Positions 34,401 to 41,969 of a stretch of 58,151 nucleotides of DNA are shown piece by piece. How positions within the stretch are numbered: the stretch's first letter is position 1; each line of letters opens with the position of its first letter. The translations under genes and the position numbers were made by a program. The notes below the pieces were generated by a model. The model was given only the letters and a program-made list of their open reading frames with translations. It did not search any database and was not told the DNA's origin. Source of the stretch: Pararhodobacter sp. (GTDB taxonomy: Bacteria > Pseudomonadota > Alphaproteobacteria > Rhodobacterales > Rhodobacteraceae); NCBI GenBank assembly GCA_020832805.1, contig JAFIED010000088.1:1-58151 (forward strand), given 5' to 3'.

Positions 34401-35768
34401 GTGACTAGCATCGCCACTGACAATGGCCCACCCGAGAACGCGCGCCAGAATTCAGGGCTGGGCGCGCGCATCATGCGTGGTTCGGCGCTGACCATTGGCG
34501 GCTTTGCGCTGTCAAACCTGTTGCGCCTGGGCAGCAACCTGCTGCTGGCGCGATTGCTGTTCCCCGAAGCCTTTGGCCTGATGGCGCTTGTCACTGTCCT
34601 GCTTATCGGCCTGGCCATGTTTTCGGATATCGGCCTGACACCGGCCATTCAAAGCTCCAAACGCGGGGACGATCCGGCGTTTCTGAATACCGCCTGGACA
34701 GTTCAAGTGGCACGCGGGGTGCTGTTGTGCCTGGCCGCGGCTGCCCTGGCCTGGCCCATGGCCCGGTTCTATGATGAACCGATGCTGCTGGAACTGATCC
34801 TGGTATCGGCGCTCAGCCCGCTGTTTCTGGGCTTTGGCAGCATCAAGATAGAGCACGCCCTGCGCCACATGATGATGGCGCGCCTGACCCTTATGGAGCT
34901 TGTCTCGCAGGCATCGGGGATTGCGGTGATGATCGCGCTGGCGCTGGCAACCGGTTCGGTCTGGGCACTGGTGGTGGGCAATCTGGCCACCTCTCTGACA
35001 CGCTCGGTGGTCAGTTCGCTGTTGCTGACCGGCCCCAAAAGCCGCTTTGGTTTTGACCGGTCTGCGGCGGTGGCCCTGCTGGGCTATGGCAAGTGGATTT
35101 TCCTGTCGACCATCGCCAGCTTCGCCATGTTGCAAAGCGACAAGCTGGTCCTGGGTCATTTCCTGTCGATGGGCGAGTTGGGCGTTTACAACATCGCCTT
35201 CTTTCTGGCCAGCTTTCCGCTGTTGCTGGGTCATGCGCTGAACGGGCGGCTGATGATTCCCATCTATCGCGAAAGCCCGCCCGGCACGTCCAAGGCCAAC
35301 GACCAGCGGCTGCGGCGGGTCCGGCTGATGCTGACAGGTCTGCTTTTCGTACTCAGCGTACCGCTTGCGCTGGGCGGGATATGGCTGATCGAGCTGCTTT
35401 ATGACCCACGCTATGCCGCGGCCGGGGCGTTGCTGGTGCTGCTGGGCCTGGCCCAGATGCCGCAAATGATCGGCCTGACCTATGATCAGGCTGCGCTGGC
35501 GGCAGGCGATTCGCGCGGGTACTTCCTGATTGTCGCGACACGAGCGTGCCTGATCGTCACCGTGCTGATACTGGCAGTCCCGGTCTGGGGGGCGGCCGGG
35601 GCGGCACTGGCGCTGGCGTTGTCCAGCGTTCTGGCCTATCCCCTGCAGGTCCGGCTGGCGATTCGGCACCGCGCGTGGCACGCGGCGCATGATGGGCTCG
35701 CCATTGTCTTTATCCTGCTGGTTGCGGGGTTGGTACTGGCACTGCATGGCGATGCCCTCCTGCCGTGA
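34401..35768 (+). CDS. Oligosaccharide flippase (Wzx-like, MOP superfamily)
   Basis: About 455 residues from the GTG at 34401 (CAGGGGT upstream); an in-frame ATG lies at 34341 without a ribosome-binding site, and another at 34473. About 12-14 hydrophobic helices. The N-terminal ALTIGGFALSNLLRLGSNLLLARLLFPEAFGLMALV is typical of polysaccharide flippases (PST family). It would move lipid-linked repeat units across the inner membrane. On the same strand it heads a run with the CpsD-like, Wzz-like and GT2 genes. Confidence 0.85.
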   Translation: MTSIATDNGPPENARQNSGLGARIMRGSALTIGGFALSNLLRLGSNLLLARLLFPEAFGLMALVTVLLIGLAMFSDIGLTPAIQSSKRGDDPAFLNTAWTVQVARGVLLCLAAAALAWPMARFYDEPMLLELILVSALSPLFLGFGSIKIEHALRHMMMARLTLMELVSQASGIAVMIALALATGSVWALVVGNLATSLTRSVVSSLLLTGPKSRFGFDRSAAVALLGYGKWIFLSTIASFAMLQSDKLVLGHFLSMGELGVYNIAFFLASFPLLLGHALNGRLMIPIYRESPPGTSKANDQRLRRVRLMLTGLLFVLSVPLALGGIWLIELLYDPRYAAAGALLVLLGLAQMPQMIGLTYDQAALAAGDSRGYFLIVATRACLIVTVLILAVPVWGAAGAALALALSSVLAYPLQVRLAIRHRAWHAAHDGLAIVFILLVAGLVLALHGDALLP

Positions 35769-35899
35769 CAGGGTTTTCCCGATGTCCGGATCATTGGCCA
35801 GGAACGACAATCAAGAACACGGTCTTGCCCAAATTGTGACAGGCTTTCCGTGCAATGAATGATTGAGAACGGGCAAGCGCAACGGCATGGTGCTGGGAT

Positions 35900-36832
35900 A
35901 TGGTGAACACGCGGATTCTTGAAGAGCGGCTGGGCTGGGGCAGGTCCCCTGACGGCACCGCACGTTCTGCCGGCGCGCCGGGTCAACAGGATACTGAGGC
36001 GGAAAACGTCCTGCATCTGCCAGAGATGCGCAGCATTGCGCATGATCCATTGTTGCAGGGCCGGGTCAGCGCCTCCACCCGGTCTGTGGCACGCCACCCG
36101 GCACAGCGCGGCACGGCAGAAGAAGCGTGGCAGGCGCTGCCGCTGGCGGCCGCCGGGGTGGAACATCTGCGCGCCCGGCGCGGCGCCCTGCATGCCATGG
36201 ATCGCAACAGCATCGCCGCCGCCGAACTGGACAAGCTGCGCACACAACTGCTGCAGGTCACAAAGGCCCGCCGCTGGCGCCGCATTGGCGTCACCGCGCC
36301 GCAGCGGGGCAGCGGTGCCACCTTTGTAGCTGCCGGGCTGGCCGCCAGCGTGGCGCGCATCGCCGACATGCGGGTGGCACTTCTGGACATGGACCTGGAC
36401 GCGCCATCGCTTGCCGCACGGCTGGAAGTGCCCGCGCCGCCTCATTTCGCCGATGTCATGACCGGCTTGCAGCCACCCACCGCGCAGATGCAACGCCTGG
36501 GCGACAATCTGGCGGTGATGTCAGGCGGATCTGCGGTGCCGAACGCCGCCGAACTGGTATTGGGCAACACCATCGACACCATGTTGCAGGACATGAATTC
36601 GTTACTGGCCCCCGACATGATTGTGCTCGATCTGCCGCCCCTGCTGGAAGGTGGCATCGCGCGGGCGTTGCTGCCGCATCTTGATACGGTCTTGCTGGTT
36701 GCCGATGGCACCCGAAACACCGCGCGCGATATATCCGAGTGCGAACAGCTTCTGGAGGGTCAGGTGCCTTTGCTGGGGGTGGTTCTGAACAAATCCGAAG
36801 ACAAGGCCGGTATCCGGCCTGCACGGCGATAG
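35900..36832 (+). CDS. CpsD/CapB-like polysaccharide ATPase with degenerate Walker A
   Basis: 310 residues. An N-terminal ~110-residue variable, probably disordered region precedes a ParA/BY-kinase-like domain. The P-loop reads APQRGSGATFVAAGLA (133-147): Ala140 replaces the lysine of GxGKT. The Walker A' strand is present (VALLDMDLDAPSLAARLEV), as is MIVLDLPPLLEG (Walker B-like) and LLGVVLNKSED. No tyrosine-rich C-terminal tail exists. So it resembles the cytoplasmic partner of a Wzc-type system but probably not an active tyrosine kinase. It resembles CpaE/TadZ proteins, where GAT also replaces GKT. It is followed 12 bases later by a Wzz-like gene. Confidence 0.75.
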   Translation: MVNTRILEERLGWGRSPDGTARSAGAPGQQDTEAENVLHLPEMRSIAHDPLLQGRVSASTRSVARHPAQRGTAEEAWQALPLAAAGVEHLRARRGALHAMDRNSIAAAELDKLRTQLLQVTKARRWRRIGVTAPQRGSGATFVAAGLAASVARIADMRVALLDMDLDAPSLAARLEVPAPPHFADVMTGLQPPTAQMQRLGDNLAVMSGGSAVPNAAELVLGNTIDTMLQDMNSLLAPDMIVLDLPPLLEGGIARALLPHLDTVLLVADGTRNTARDISECEQLLEGQVPLLGVVLNKSEDKAGIRPARR

Positions 36833-36844
36833 GCGGGCGCGCCA

Positions 36845-38146
36845 ATGGGTCCCATTCAATCGTTGCACGAGCTGAAAAGCTGGCTTCGCCGCCGTGCACG
36901 GCTCATCGTGCTGATCATGGTTCTGGGCGCTGTGGCCGGCGTCTTTGCCGCGTCGCGCACCGAACGCGTTTACTCTGCCACAGCCGTGTTGCAGGTGATC
37001 AATCCCATCATCGCGGGCGAGGGCGGCGCCATTGGCCCGTCCAGCGCGCTGCGCCGTGTTCAGATCATCGAACAAAGGCTGATGACGCGCGAGAACCTGC
37101 TGGCTCTGGCAGATCGGCACGGGCTGTTTACCGATCTGCCCTTGACCCAGAATGAACTTGTTGCCGCGATGCGCGCCTCGGTGCGCATAGAAAGCATCAC
37201 CGCGGCGCAGGGCGGTGCCATGACGGCGCGTGACGGGTCGCTTTCGGCGATCATCATTTCGGCGCATCTGGACGAGCCGTTTCTGGCCGCGACCGTGGCC
37301 AACGAACTGGCCGAGGCCCTGGCACTGGAAAGCTCGGCAGCCGCACAGGCGGGAATCCAGCGCGCGCTGCTGTTCTTTCAGCAGGAAGAAAGCCGGCTGA
37401 TGCAGGAAATTGCGGAACTCGAAACCCAGATCATGGATTTCCGTACAGAGAACGAGGCGGTGATGCCCTCTTCCTTGCTGATCCGGCGCGAAGAGCTGGG
37501 CCGGCTGGAAGACGGGTTGCTGCGGATAGAACGCGAACTCTCGCAGATGCGCGCCGAACGCAGCGTCCTTGAGGCCGACTCGGGCCGTGCCCTTAGCCGG
37601 CGCCGCATCGCCGAACTGGACGATCTGATCGCCCAGCGCGCCGCAGAGGAAGTGCTGGTCGCTGAACGCGTGGCAACGCTTGAAAGCCTGATGCAGCGCG
37701 CGCCCGCTGCTGAACGGGAACTGGGCAGCCTGCAACGGCGCATGGAGCAGCTTCAGTCACAGCTTTCCGCCGCCGCCCAAGCGCGGCGAGAGGCCGAGAT
37801 CGGCCAGCGCATCGAGATGGACCAGCAATCAGAACGTTTTGTGATGCTTGAAGCAGCCACGCCGCCGGATTACCCGGAATCCCGCTCGCGGCGGGTCGTT
37901 GCCATGCTTGGTGTGGTCGCCGGTCTGCTGGGCGGGCTTGGCCTGGCCTATGTCATAGAGGCGATGCATCCGGTTTTGCGCACCGCTGATCGGATGGAAC
38001 GAGAGTTGCAGTTGCGTCCCGCCATCAGCATTCCGCTGAACAGCCCCCCTCTGGAGCGGCGCCGGCGCCGGTTGATCTGGGGTTTCGGGCTGCTGATCCT
38101 GCTGGGGGCAGCCGCGGCACTGACCCTGCAACTTACCGGCGGATAG
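36845..38146 (+). CDS. Wzz/GumC-like polysaccharide co-polymerase
   Basis: 433 residues. First membrane helix ~17-37 (ARLIVLIMVLGAVAGVFAAS), then a Wzz-type N-domain (YSATAVLQVINPIIAGEGG). A long periplasmic coiled-coil follows (~170-320, with EIAELETQIMDFRTENE, LREL/ERELSQMRAERSVLEAD and ERELGSLQRRMEQLQSQLSA). Then come the Pro-preceded helix PPDYPESRSRRVVAMLGVVAGLLGGLGLAYV and an extra C-terminal helix after RRRRR. It sets chain length in Wzx/Wzy pathways. The kinase half is encoded separately just upstream. Confidence 0.85.
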   Translation: MGPIQSLHELKSWLRRRARLIVLIMVLGAVAGVFAASRTERVYSATAVLQVINPIIAGEGGAIGPSSALRRVQIIEQRLMTRENLLALADRHGLFTDLPLTQNELVAAMRASVRIESITAAQGGAMTARDGSLSAIIISAHLDEPFLAATVANELAEALALESSAAAQAGIQRALLFFQQEESRLMQEIAELETQIMDFRTENEAVMPSSLLIRREELGRLEDGLLRIERELSQMRAERSVLEADSGRALSRRRIAELDDLIAQRAAEEVLVAERVATLESLMQRAPAAERELGSLQRRMEQLQSQLSAAAQARREAEIGQRIEMDQQSERFVMLEAATPPDYPESRSRRVVAMLGVVAGLLGGLGLAYVIEAMHPVLRTADRMERELQLRPAISIPLNSPPLERRRRRLIWGFGLLILLGAAAALTLQLTGG

Positions 38147-38266
38147 GTCACGCACACCCGCCACACTGGCAGGAATGCAACACCTTGGCCCGCTCATTGC
38201 GCAAGGAACGAAACGAGATGGCGATCCTCCTTGTCTGTCTCGAATTACCTGACATATCCCGGTCTG

Positions 38267-39253
38267 ATGGGGGACATGGCCTGCATTCAGGACACCAGCG
38301 CAGCACAGCGCGTCGATGCGGTCGTGATCGGCCGCAACGAGGGCGCGCGGCTTGTTGCCTGTCTTGAGTCACTTGCCGGCCAGGTACGGCGCATTGTTTA
38401 TGTTGATTCCGGCTCTGATGACGGCAGCCCCGATTCAGCCCGGCAGTCAGGGGCAGAGGTCATTGCGCTGGACATGGACCTGCCCTTTACCGCGGCACGC
38501 GCGCGCAATGCCGGATTGGCGGCACTGGCCAGTGATCCGCCGGCCTTTGTCCAGTTCATCGATGGCGACTGCATGTTGCGCGAGGGATGGATTCAGCGTG
38601 CCGTGGGATTTCTGGACGAGAACTTGCGCGCGGCTGTCGTCTGTGGCCGCCGGCGCGAGCGCTTTCCGGAAGCATCGGTCTACAACGCCCTGTGCGATGC
38701 CGAATGGGACACGCCGATCGGCGAGGCGCGCGCCTGCGGTGGCGATGCCTTGATGCGCTATGGGCCACTGGCAGCGGCTGGCGGTTTTCGTGATGACCTG
38801 ATCGCCGGCGAAGAACCCGAACTGTGCCTGCGGCTGCGCAAACGCGGCTGGACGATCTGGCGCATCGACGCCGAGATGACCTGGCATGACGCTGGTATCC
38901 TGCACATTGGCCAATGGTGGCGGCGGGTCGAGCGCGCAGGCCATGCCTTTGCCGAAGGGGCAAAGCGCTTTGACAGTCAGCGCGACCCTTTTCAGCGCCG
39001 CGAGTATCGCCGGATCATTGGCTGGGGTATCATCCTGCCGGTGCTGACACTGTTGCTTTCAGCGTTCCTGCACCCTCTGGCACTGTTACTGCTGCTGGCT
39101 TATCCGCTGCAGGTGGCGCGCCTGACCCGTCGGATGGGCTTTGCCGCAGCCTTTTTCAACACGCTGGGCAAGATTCCAGAGGCGCTGGGCGCCATGCGGT
39201 TTCACATCCGCCGGCTACGGGGAAAGCAGGCGCACTTGATCGAATACAAGTAA
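38267..39253 (+). CDS. Glycosyltransferase family 2
   Basis: About 328 residues from the ATG at 38267; 38276 (ATG) and 38231 (TTG) are alternatives. GT-A motifs: DAVVIGRNEGARLVACLESL, IVYVDSGSDDGSPDSAR, PFTAARARNAGLAAL, FVQFIDGDCMLREGWI (DGD metal site), GGFRDDLIAGEEPELCLRLR (ED acid catalyst region). The C-terminus has two to three membrane helices (IIGWGIILPVLTLLLSAFLH, LALLLLLAYPLQVARL) and a tail MRFHIRRLRGKQAHLIEYK. This arrangement is typical of EPS GT2 enzymes such as succinoglycan-type elongating transferases. Confidence 0.87.
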   Translation: MGDMACIQDTSAAQRVDAVVIGRNEGARLVACLESLAGQVRRIVYVDSGSDDGSPDSARQSGAEVIALDMDLPFTAARARNAGLAALASDPPAFVQFIDGDCMLREGWIQRAVGFLDENLRAAVVCGRRRERFPEASVYNALCDAEWDTPIGEARACGGDALMRYGPLAAAGGFRDDLIAGEEPELCLRLRKRGWTIWRIDAEMTWHDAGILHIGQWWRRVERAGHAFAEGAKRFDSQRDPFQRREYRRIIGWGIILPVLTLLLSAFLHPLALLLLLAYPLQVARLTRRMGFAAAFFNTLGKIPEALGAMRFHIRRLRGKQAHLIEYK

Positions 39254-39256
39254 GAC

Positions 39257-40015
39257 CTAAACGTCGGTGCCGCGCTGTCTGAGGGCTGCCACTGCCTGCC
39301 CGGGCAGAATCACGGCGCAGGCAGCATATCGCGCGATCAGCCGGCGTGGATTACCCAGCATCCGCCACAGCCATTCCATTGCGATGGCGCGCACCCAGCG
39401 CGGGGCGCGTTTCTGCTGCCCGGCCAGAAAATCCAGACCCGCGCCGACAGAGGCAAAGCCCAGATCCGGCTGATGCTGGCGGCCCAGCGCGGCAAAGGCC
39501 TCTTGCTTGGGGGCGCCCAATGCCAGAAAGCACAGCCGCGCACCGGACGCTGCCAGCTGTTCCAGAATCGCGCGCGCCTCGGCGCCTTGTGGATCAAAAC
39601 CCATCGGCGGGGCAATGCGGGCCGCAACCTGCAAGCCGGGTATCTGCTGGCACAGCGCCGCTGCGGCTGCATCCAGTGCCGGCCGGGTAGAACCGACCAG
39701 CGCCACCGGCACCCCGCATTCCCGCGCCGTCCGGGCCAACGGCACCACCATATCGGACCCCGGCACCAGGGCAACCGGACGACCGGCCAGGCGGGACAGC
39801 CAGACAATCGGGTTGCCATCTGCCACCACCAGATCCTGCGCGGCATAGACATCTCGAAAGGCGCGGTCACGCGTCAGCTTGACCAGATGATCCAGGTTGA
39901 TCGTGGCCAGCGCAAAGCCGCGCCCCTGCGTCAGGGCATCGGTGACCCGGTGCAAAAGCTGCCCTGCGTCAGGCACATTGACTGCTATCCGATGCGGTGG
40001 AAAGGCAAACATCAT
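39257..40015 (-). CDS. WecG/TagA/CpsF family glycosyltransferase (GT26)
   Basis: 252 residues. Family hallmarks: ATINLDHLVKLTRDRAFRDVY, LVVADGNPIVWLSRLAGRPV (ADGxPIVW), GSDMVVPLAR, VALVGSTRPALDAAA, LCFLALGAPKQEAFAAL (GxPKQE), FASVGAGLDFLAGQQKRAPRWV and EWLWRMLGNPRRLIARY. The enzymes transfer sugars such as ManNAcA, glucose or GlcA to undecaprenyl-linked acceptors at the inner membrane. It is convergent with the GT2 before it, only 3 bases apart. Confidence 0.92.
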   Translation of the reverse strand: MMFAFPPHRIAVNVPDAGQLLHRVTDALTQGRGFALATINLDHLVKLTRDRAFRDVYAAQDLVVADGNPIVWLSRLAGRPVALVPGSDMVVPLARTARECGVPVALVGSTRPALDAAAAALCQQIPGLQVAARIAPPMGFDPQGAEARAILEQLAASGARLCFLALGAPKQEAFAALGRQHQPDLGFASVGAGLDFLAGQQKRAPRWVRAIAMEWLWRMLGNPRRLIARYAACAVILPGQAVAALRQRGTDV

Positions 40016-40244
40016 GGGAAATATCCATATTGACAGGATGGGCAGACAGGCGCGTCACGCTCTGGTATAAGGCTGTCTGCGGTCTGGAAAAAGCCTCGGC
40101 AGAAGGCTGCCACCGCAATGGGCAGCGCGTGATGATCCTGATGGCTTTCAAAATTGACCGCCCAAAGCGCCGCTGGCAGGAATTGCAGATGCGGTGCAGG
40201 GCGACAGGTGCGCCCATGGCTGGGGCCGCGCGCCGGGCCTTGCC
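40016..40244. other. Intergenic region upstream of the Wzy-like gene
   Basis: 229 bases between the GT26 start (minus) and the Wzy-like start (plus). It contains a TTGACA hexamer (40030-40035) and TATAAG (40066-40071), but their 30-base spacing does not make a normal promoter. A short frame covering it (39997-40251) has no recognisable domain. Probably a divergent regulatory region with a long leader. Confidence 0.4.
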
Positions 40245-41858
40245 ATGGTGAACATAGGCAACTCGGTCGCCCTGTTGGCGTTGCTGGCCTGGCCGATGGT
40301 CATTATCGTGATGTTCCGCTTCATGACGCTGGAACGCGCCCTTATCTGGTCGCTGCTGGGCGGCTACATGTTTTTGCCCCAGGTAACGGAAATCAACTTT
40401 CCCGGCATCCCGGCGTTCAACAAGACAACCATCCCAAACCTGACCGCCTTCGTGGTGATCATCGCCATGTCAGGCAAGCTGCCACAGCTTTTGCCGCAAA
40501 CCCTGGTGGGCCGGGCGTTGGTCATGATGCTGGTACTCAGTCCCGCGCTGACCGTGCTGAACAATCTGGAACCGGTACGCTTTGGCTACCAGATGATCGG
40601 CAACCTGCTGATCCTTGATCCCAGCGCCCTGGAACGTGCCGAACTACCGGCATTGCGCTTTTATGATTCTGCATCGGAACTGGCGCGGCAACTGATTGTG
40701 ATGGTGCCCTTCTTTCTGGCGCGTCACTATCTGCGCACCGAAGCCGCCTTGACCGAGATCCTGCGCGCACTGGCTGTCGGCGGACTGATCTATGCGTTGC
40801 CCATGCTGTTCGAGGTGCGATTCAGCCCGCAGCTTCACACATGGGTTTACGGTTTTTTCCAGCATGATTTCATTCAGGCCATGCGGGCCGGGGGCTTTCG
40901 GCCCTTCGTTTTCATGCCACATGGGCTGTGGGTGGCCTTTTTTGCCTTCATGGCGGCGATGGCCGGCGTGGCCCTGGCCATGACGGCTGTACAGGAAAAG
41001 CGCCGCCAGACGCTGCTGGTATCGCTGATCCTGATCGCACTGGTGCCGCTATGCAAATCGCTGGGCGTGATTGTCTATTCGCTGCTACTGATACCGGCGC
41101 TGTTGTTACTGCGCGCGCGCGCGCATCTGCTGTTCGGGTTGCTGATCTCGTTTCTGGTGCTGGCTTACCCCATGATGCGCGGCGCCGGGCTTATACCGAC
41201 CCAGGCACTGGTCGAACGGATTGAACAGTTCAACCCGGACAGGGCACAGTCGCTGGAATACCGCTTTGACAACGAGGACCGGGTCATCGCCCATGTGCGT
41301 GACAAGCCGCTGCTGGGCTGGGGTGGCTGGGGACGGTTCATGCCGCATGACCCTGAAACCGGCACCAGCCGCGTGGTGGTCGATGGATTGTGGGTCATCA
41401 CCATCGGCCAGTACGGCTGGCTGGGCTATCTGGCGCTGTTCGGGCTTCTGGTTCTGCCTCTTCTGTCGCTGTTTCGGCAGGCCAACCGGGCACATGCCCC
41501 CCCCTTGCCGATCACCGTGTCCGCGCTGGTGTTGATCTATGCCGCAAACCTGCTTGATCTGTTGCCCAATGCCACACTGGTGCCGTTTTCATTGCTGATT
41601 GGCGGTGCCCTTCTGGGCTATGCAGAGGAAATGCGCAGCGCGACCGACAAGGCACGCGCCCTGTCTGGCGCGAAAGATCATCACAACGTGATCATCGGCG
41701 CATCGACTGCGACGCCATCGCGGCTTGTGCAGCCCGGGAAGCACGATGTTATCCTTGGCCATGTACGCAAGGACCGAAAGGGGCGCATGGCGACTGGTGC
41801 CGATGAAAAGGCCGCCCGCTCGCCAGCACAGCCAAGAGGTCGTCGAAGCCTGCTTTAG
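40245..41858 (+). CDS. Wzy-like O-antigen ligase/polymerase family membrane protein
   Basis: About 537 residues from the ATG at 40245 (the frame opens at 40194). Around 10-12 hydrophobic helices with a large loop. The pattern fits the Wzy_C/O-antigen ligase superfamily: a helix pair followed by GFRPFVFMPHGLWVAFFAFM, SLEYRFDNEDRVIAHVRDKP and LLGWGGWGRFMPHDPETGTS. The last is the typical W-G-G/W periplasmic loop, which ends with VVVDGLWVITIGQYGWLGYLALFG. The C-terminal ~70 residues are polar and unrelated. It would join repeat units into polymer. It precedes the PKS by 111 bases on the same strand. Confidence 0.8.
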   Translation: MVNIGNSVALLALLAWPMVIIVMFRFMTLERALIWSLLGGYMFLPQVTEINFPGIPAFNKTTIPNLTAFVVIIAMSGKLPQLLPQTLVGRALVMMLVLSPALTVLNNLEPVRFGYQMIGNLLILDPSALERAELPALRFYDSASELARQLIVMVPFFLARHYLRTEAALTEILRALAVGGLIYALPMLFEVRFSPQLHTWVYGFFQHDFIQAMRAGGFRPFVFMPHGLWVAFFAFMAAMAGVALAMTAVQEKRRQTLLVSLILIALVPLCKSLGVIVYSLLLIPALLLLRARAHLLFGLLISFLVLAYPMMRGAGLIPTQALVERIEQFNPDRAQSLEYRFDNEDRVIAHVRDKPLLGWGGWGRFMPHDPETGTSRVVVDGLWVITIGQYGWLGYLALFGLLVLPLLSLFRQANRAHAPPLPITVSALVLIYAANLLDLLPNATLVPFSLLIGGALLGYAEEMRSATDKARALSGAKDHHNVIIGASTATPSRLVQPGKHDVILGHVRKDRKGRMATGADEKAARSPAQPRGRRSLL

Positions 41859-41969
41859 GCGGTTTCACACTTCTTGCCTGACGGGGCCACTGTTTTGCCC
41901 GTTTTCGGAACAATTCTGTCCGGCATGGTCACATACCCTCGAAAAGCAGAAACGGCGATTGGCGGTTCA

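Noticed and set aside
34205-34648. Extension of the GT4 frame beyond 34204
   Set aside because: No homology in the extension, which overlaps the flippase start; the GTG at 34204 gives the typical IGYVVNTYPSPSHSF N-terminus.
35900-36832. Active bacterial tyrosine kinase (BY-kinase)
   Set aside because: The P-loop lysine is replaced by alanine and there is no C-terminal tyrosine cluster.
40030-40071. TTGACA/TATAAG pair as a promoter for the Wzy-like gene
   Set aside because: The 30-base spacer is incompatible with a normal sigma-70 promoter.
39997-40251. 84-residue plus-strand frame upstream of the Wzy-like gene
   Set aside because: It overlaps the GT26 start, has no clear ribosome-binding site and shows no recognisable domain.
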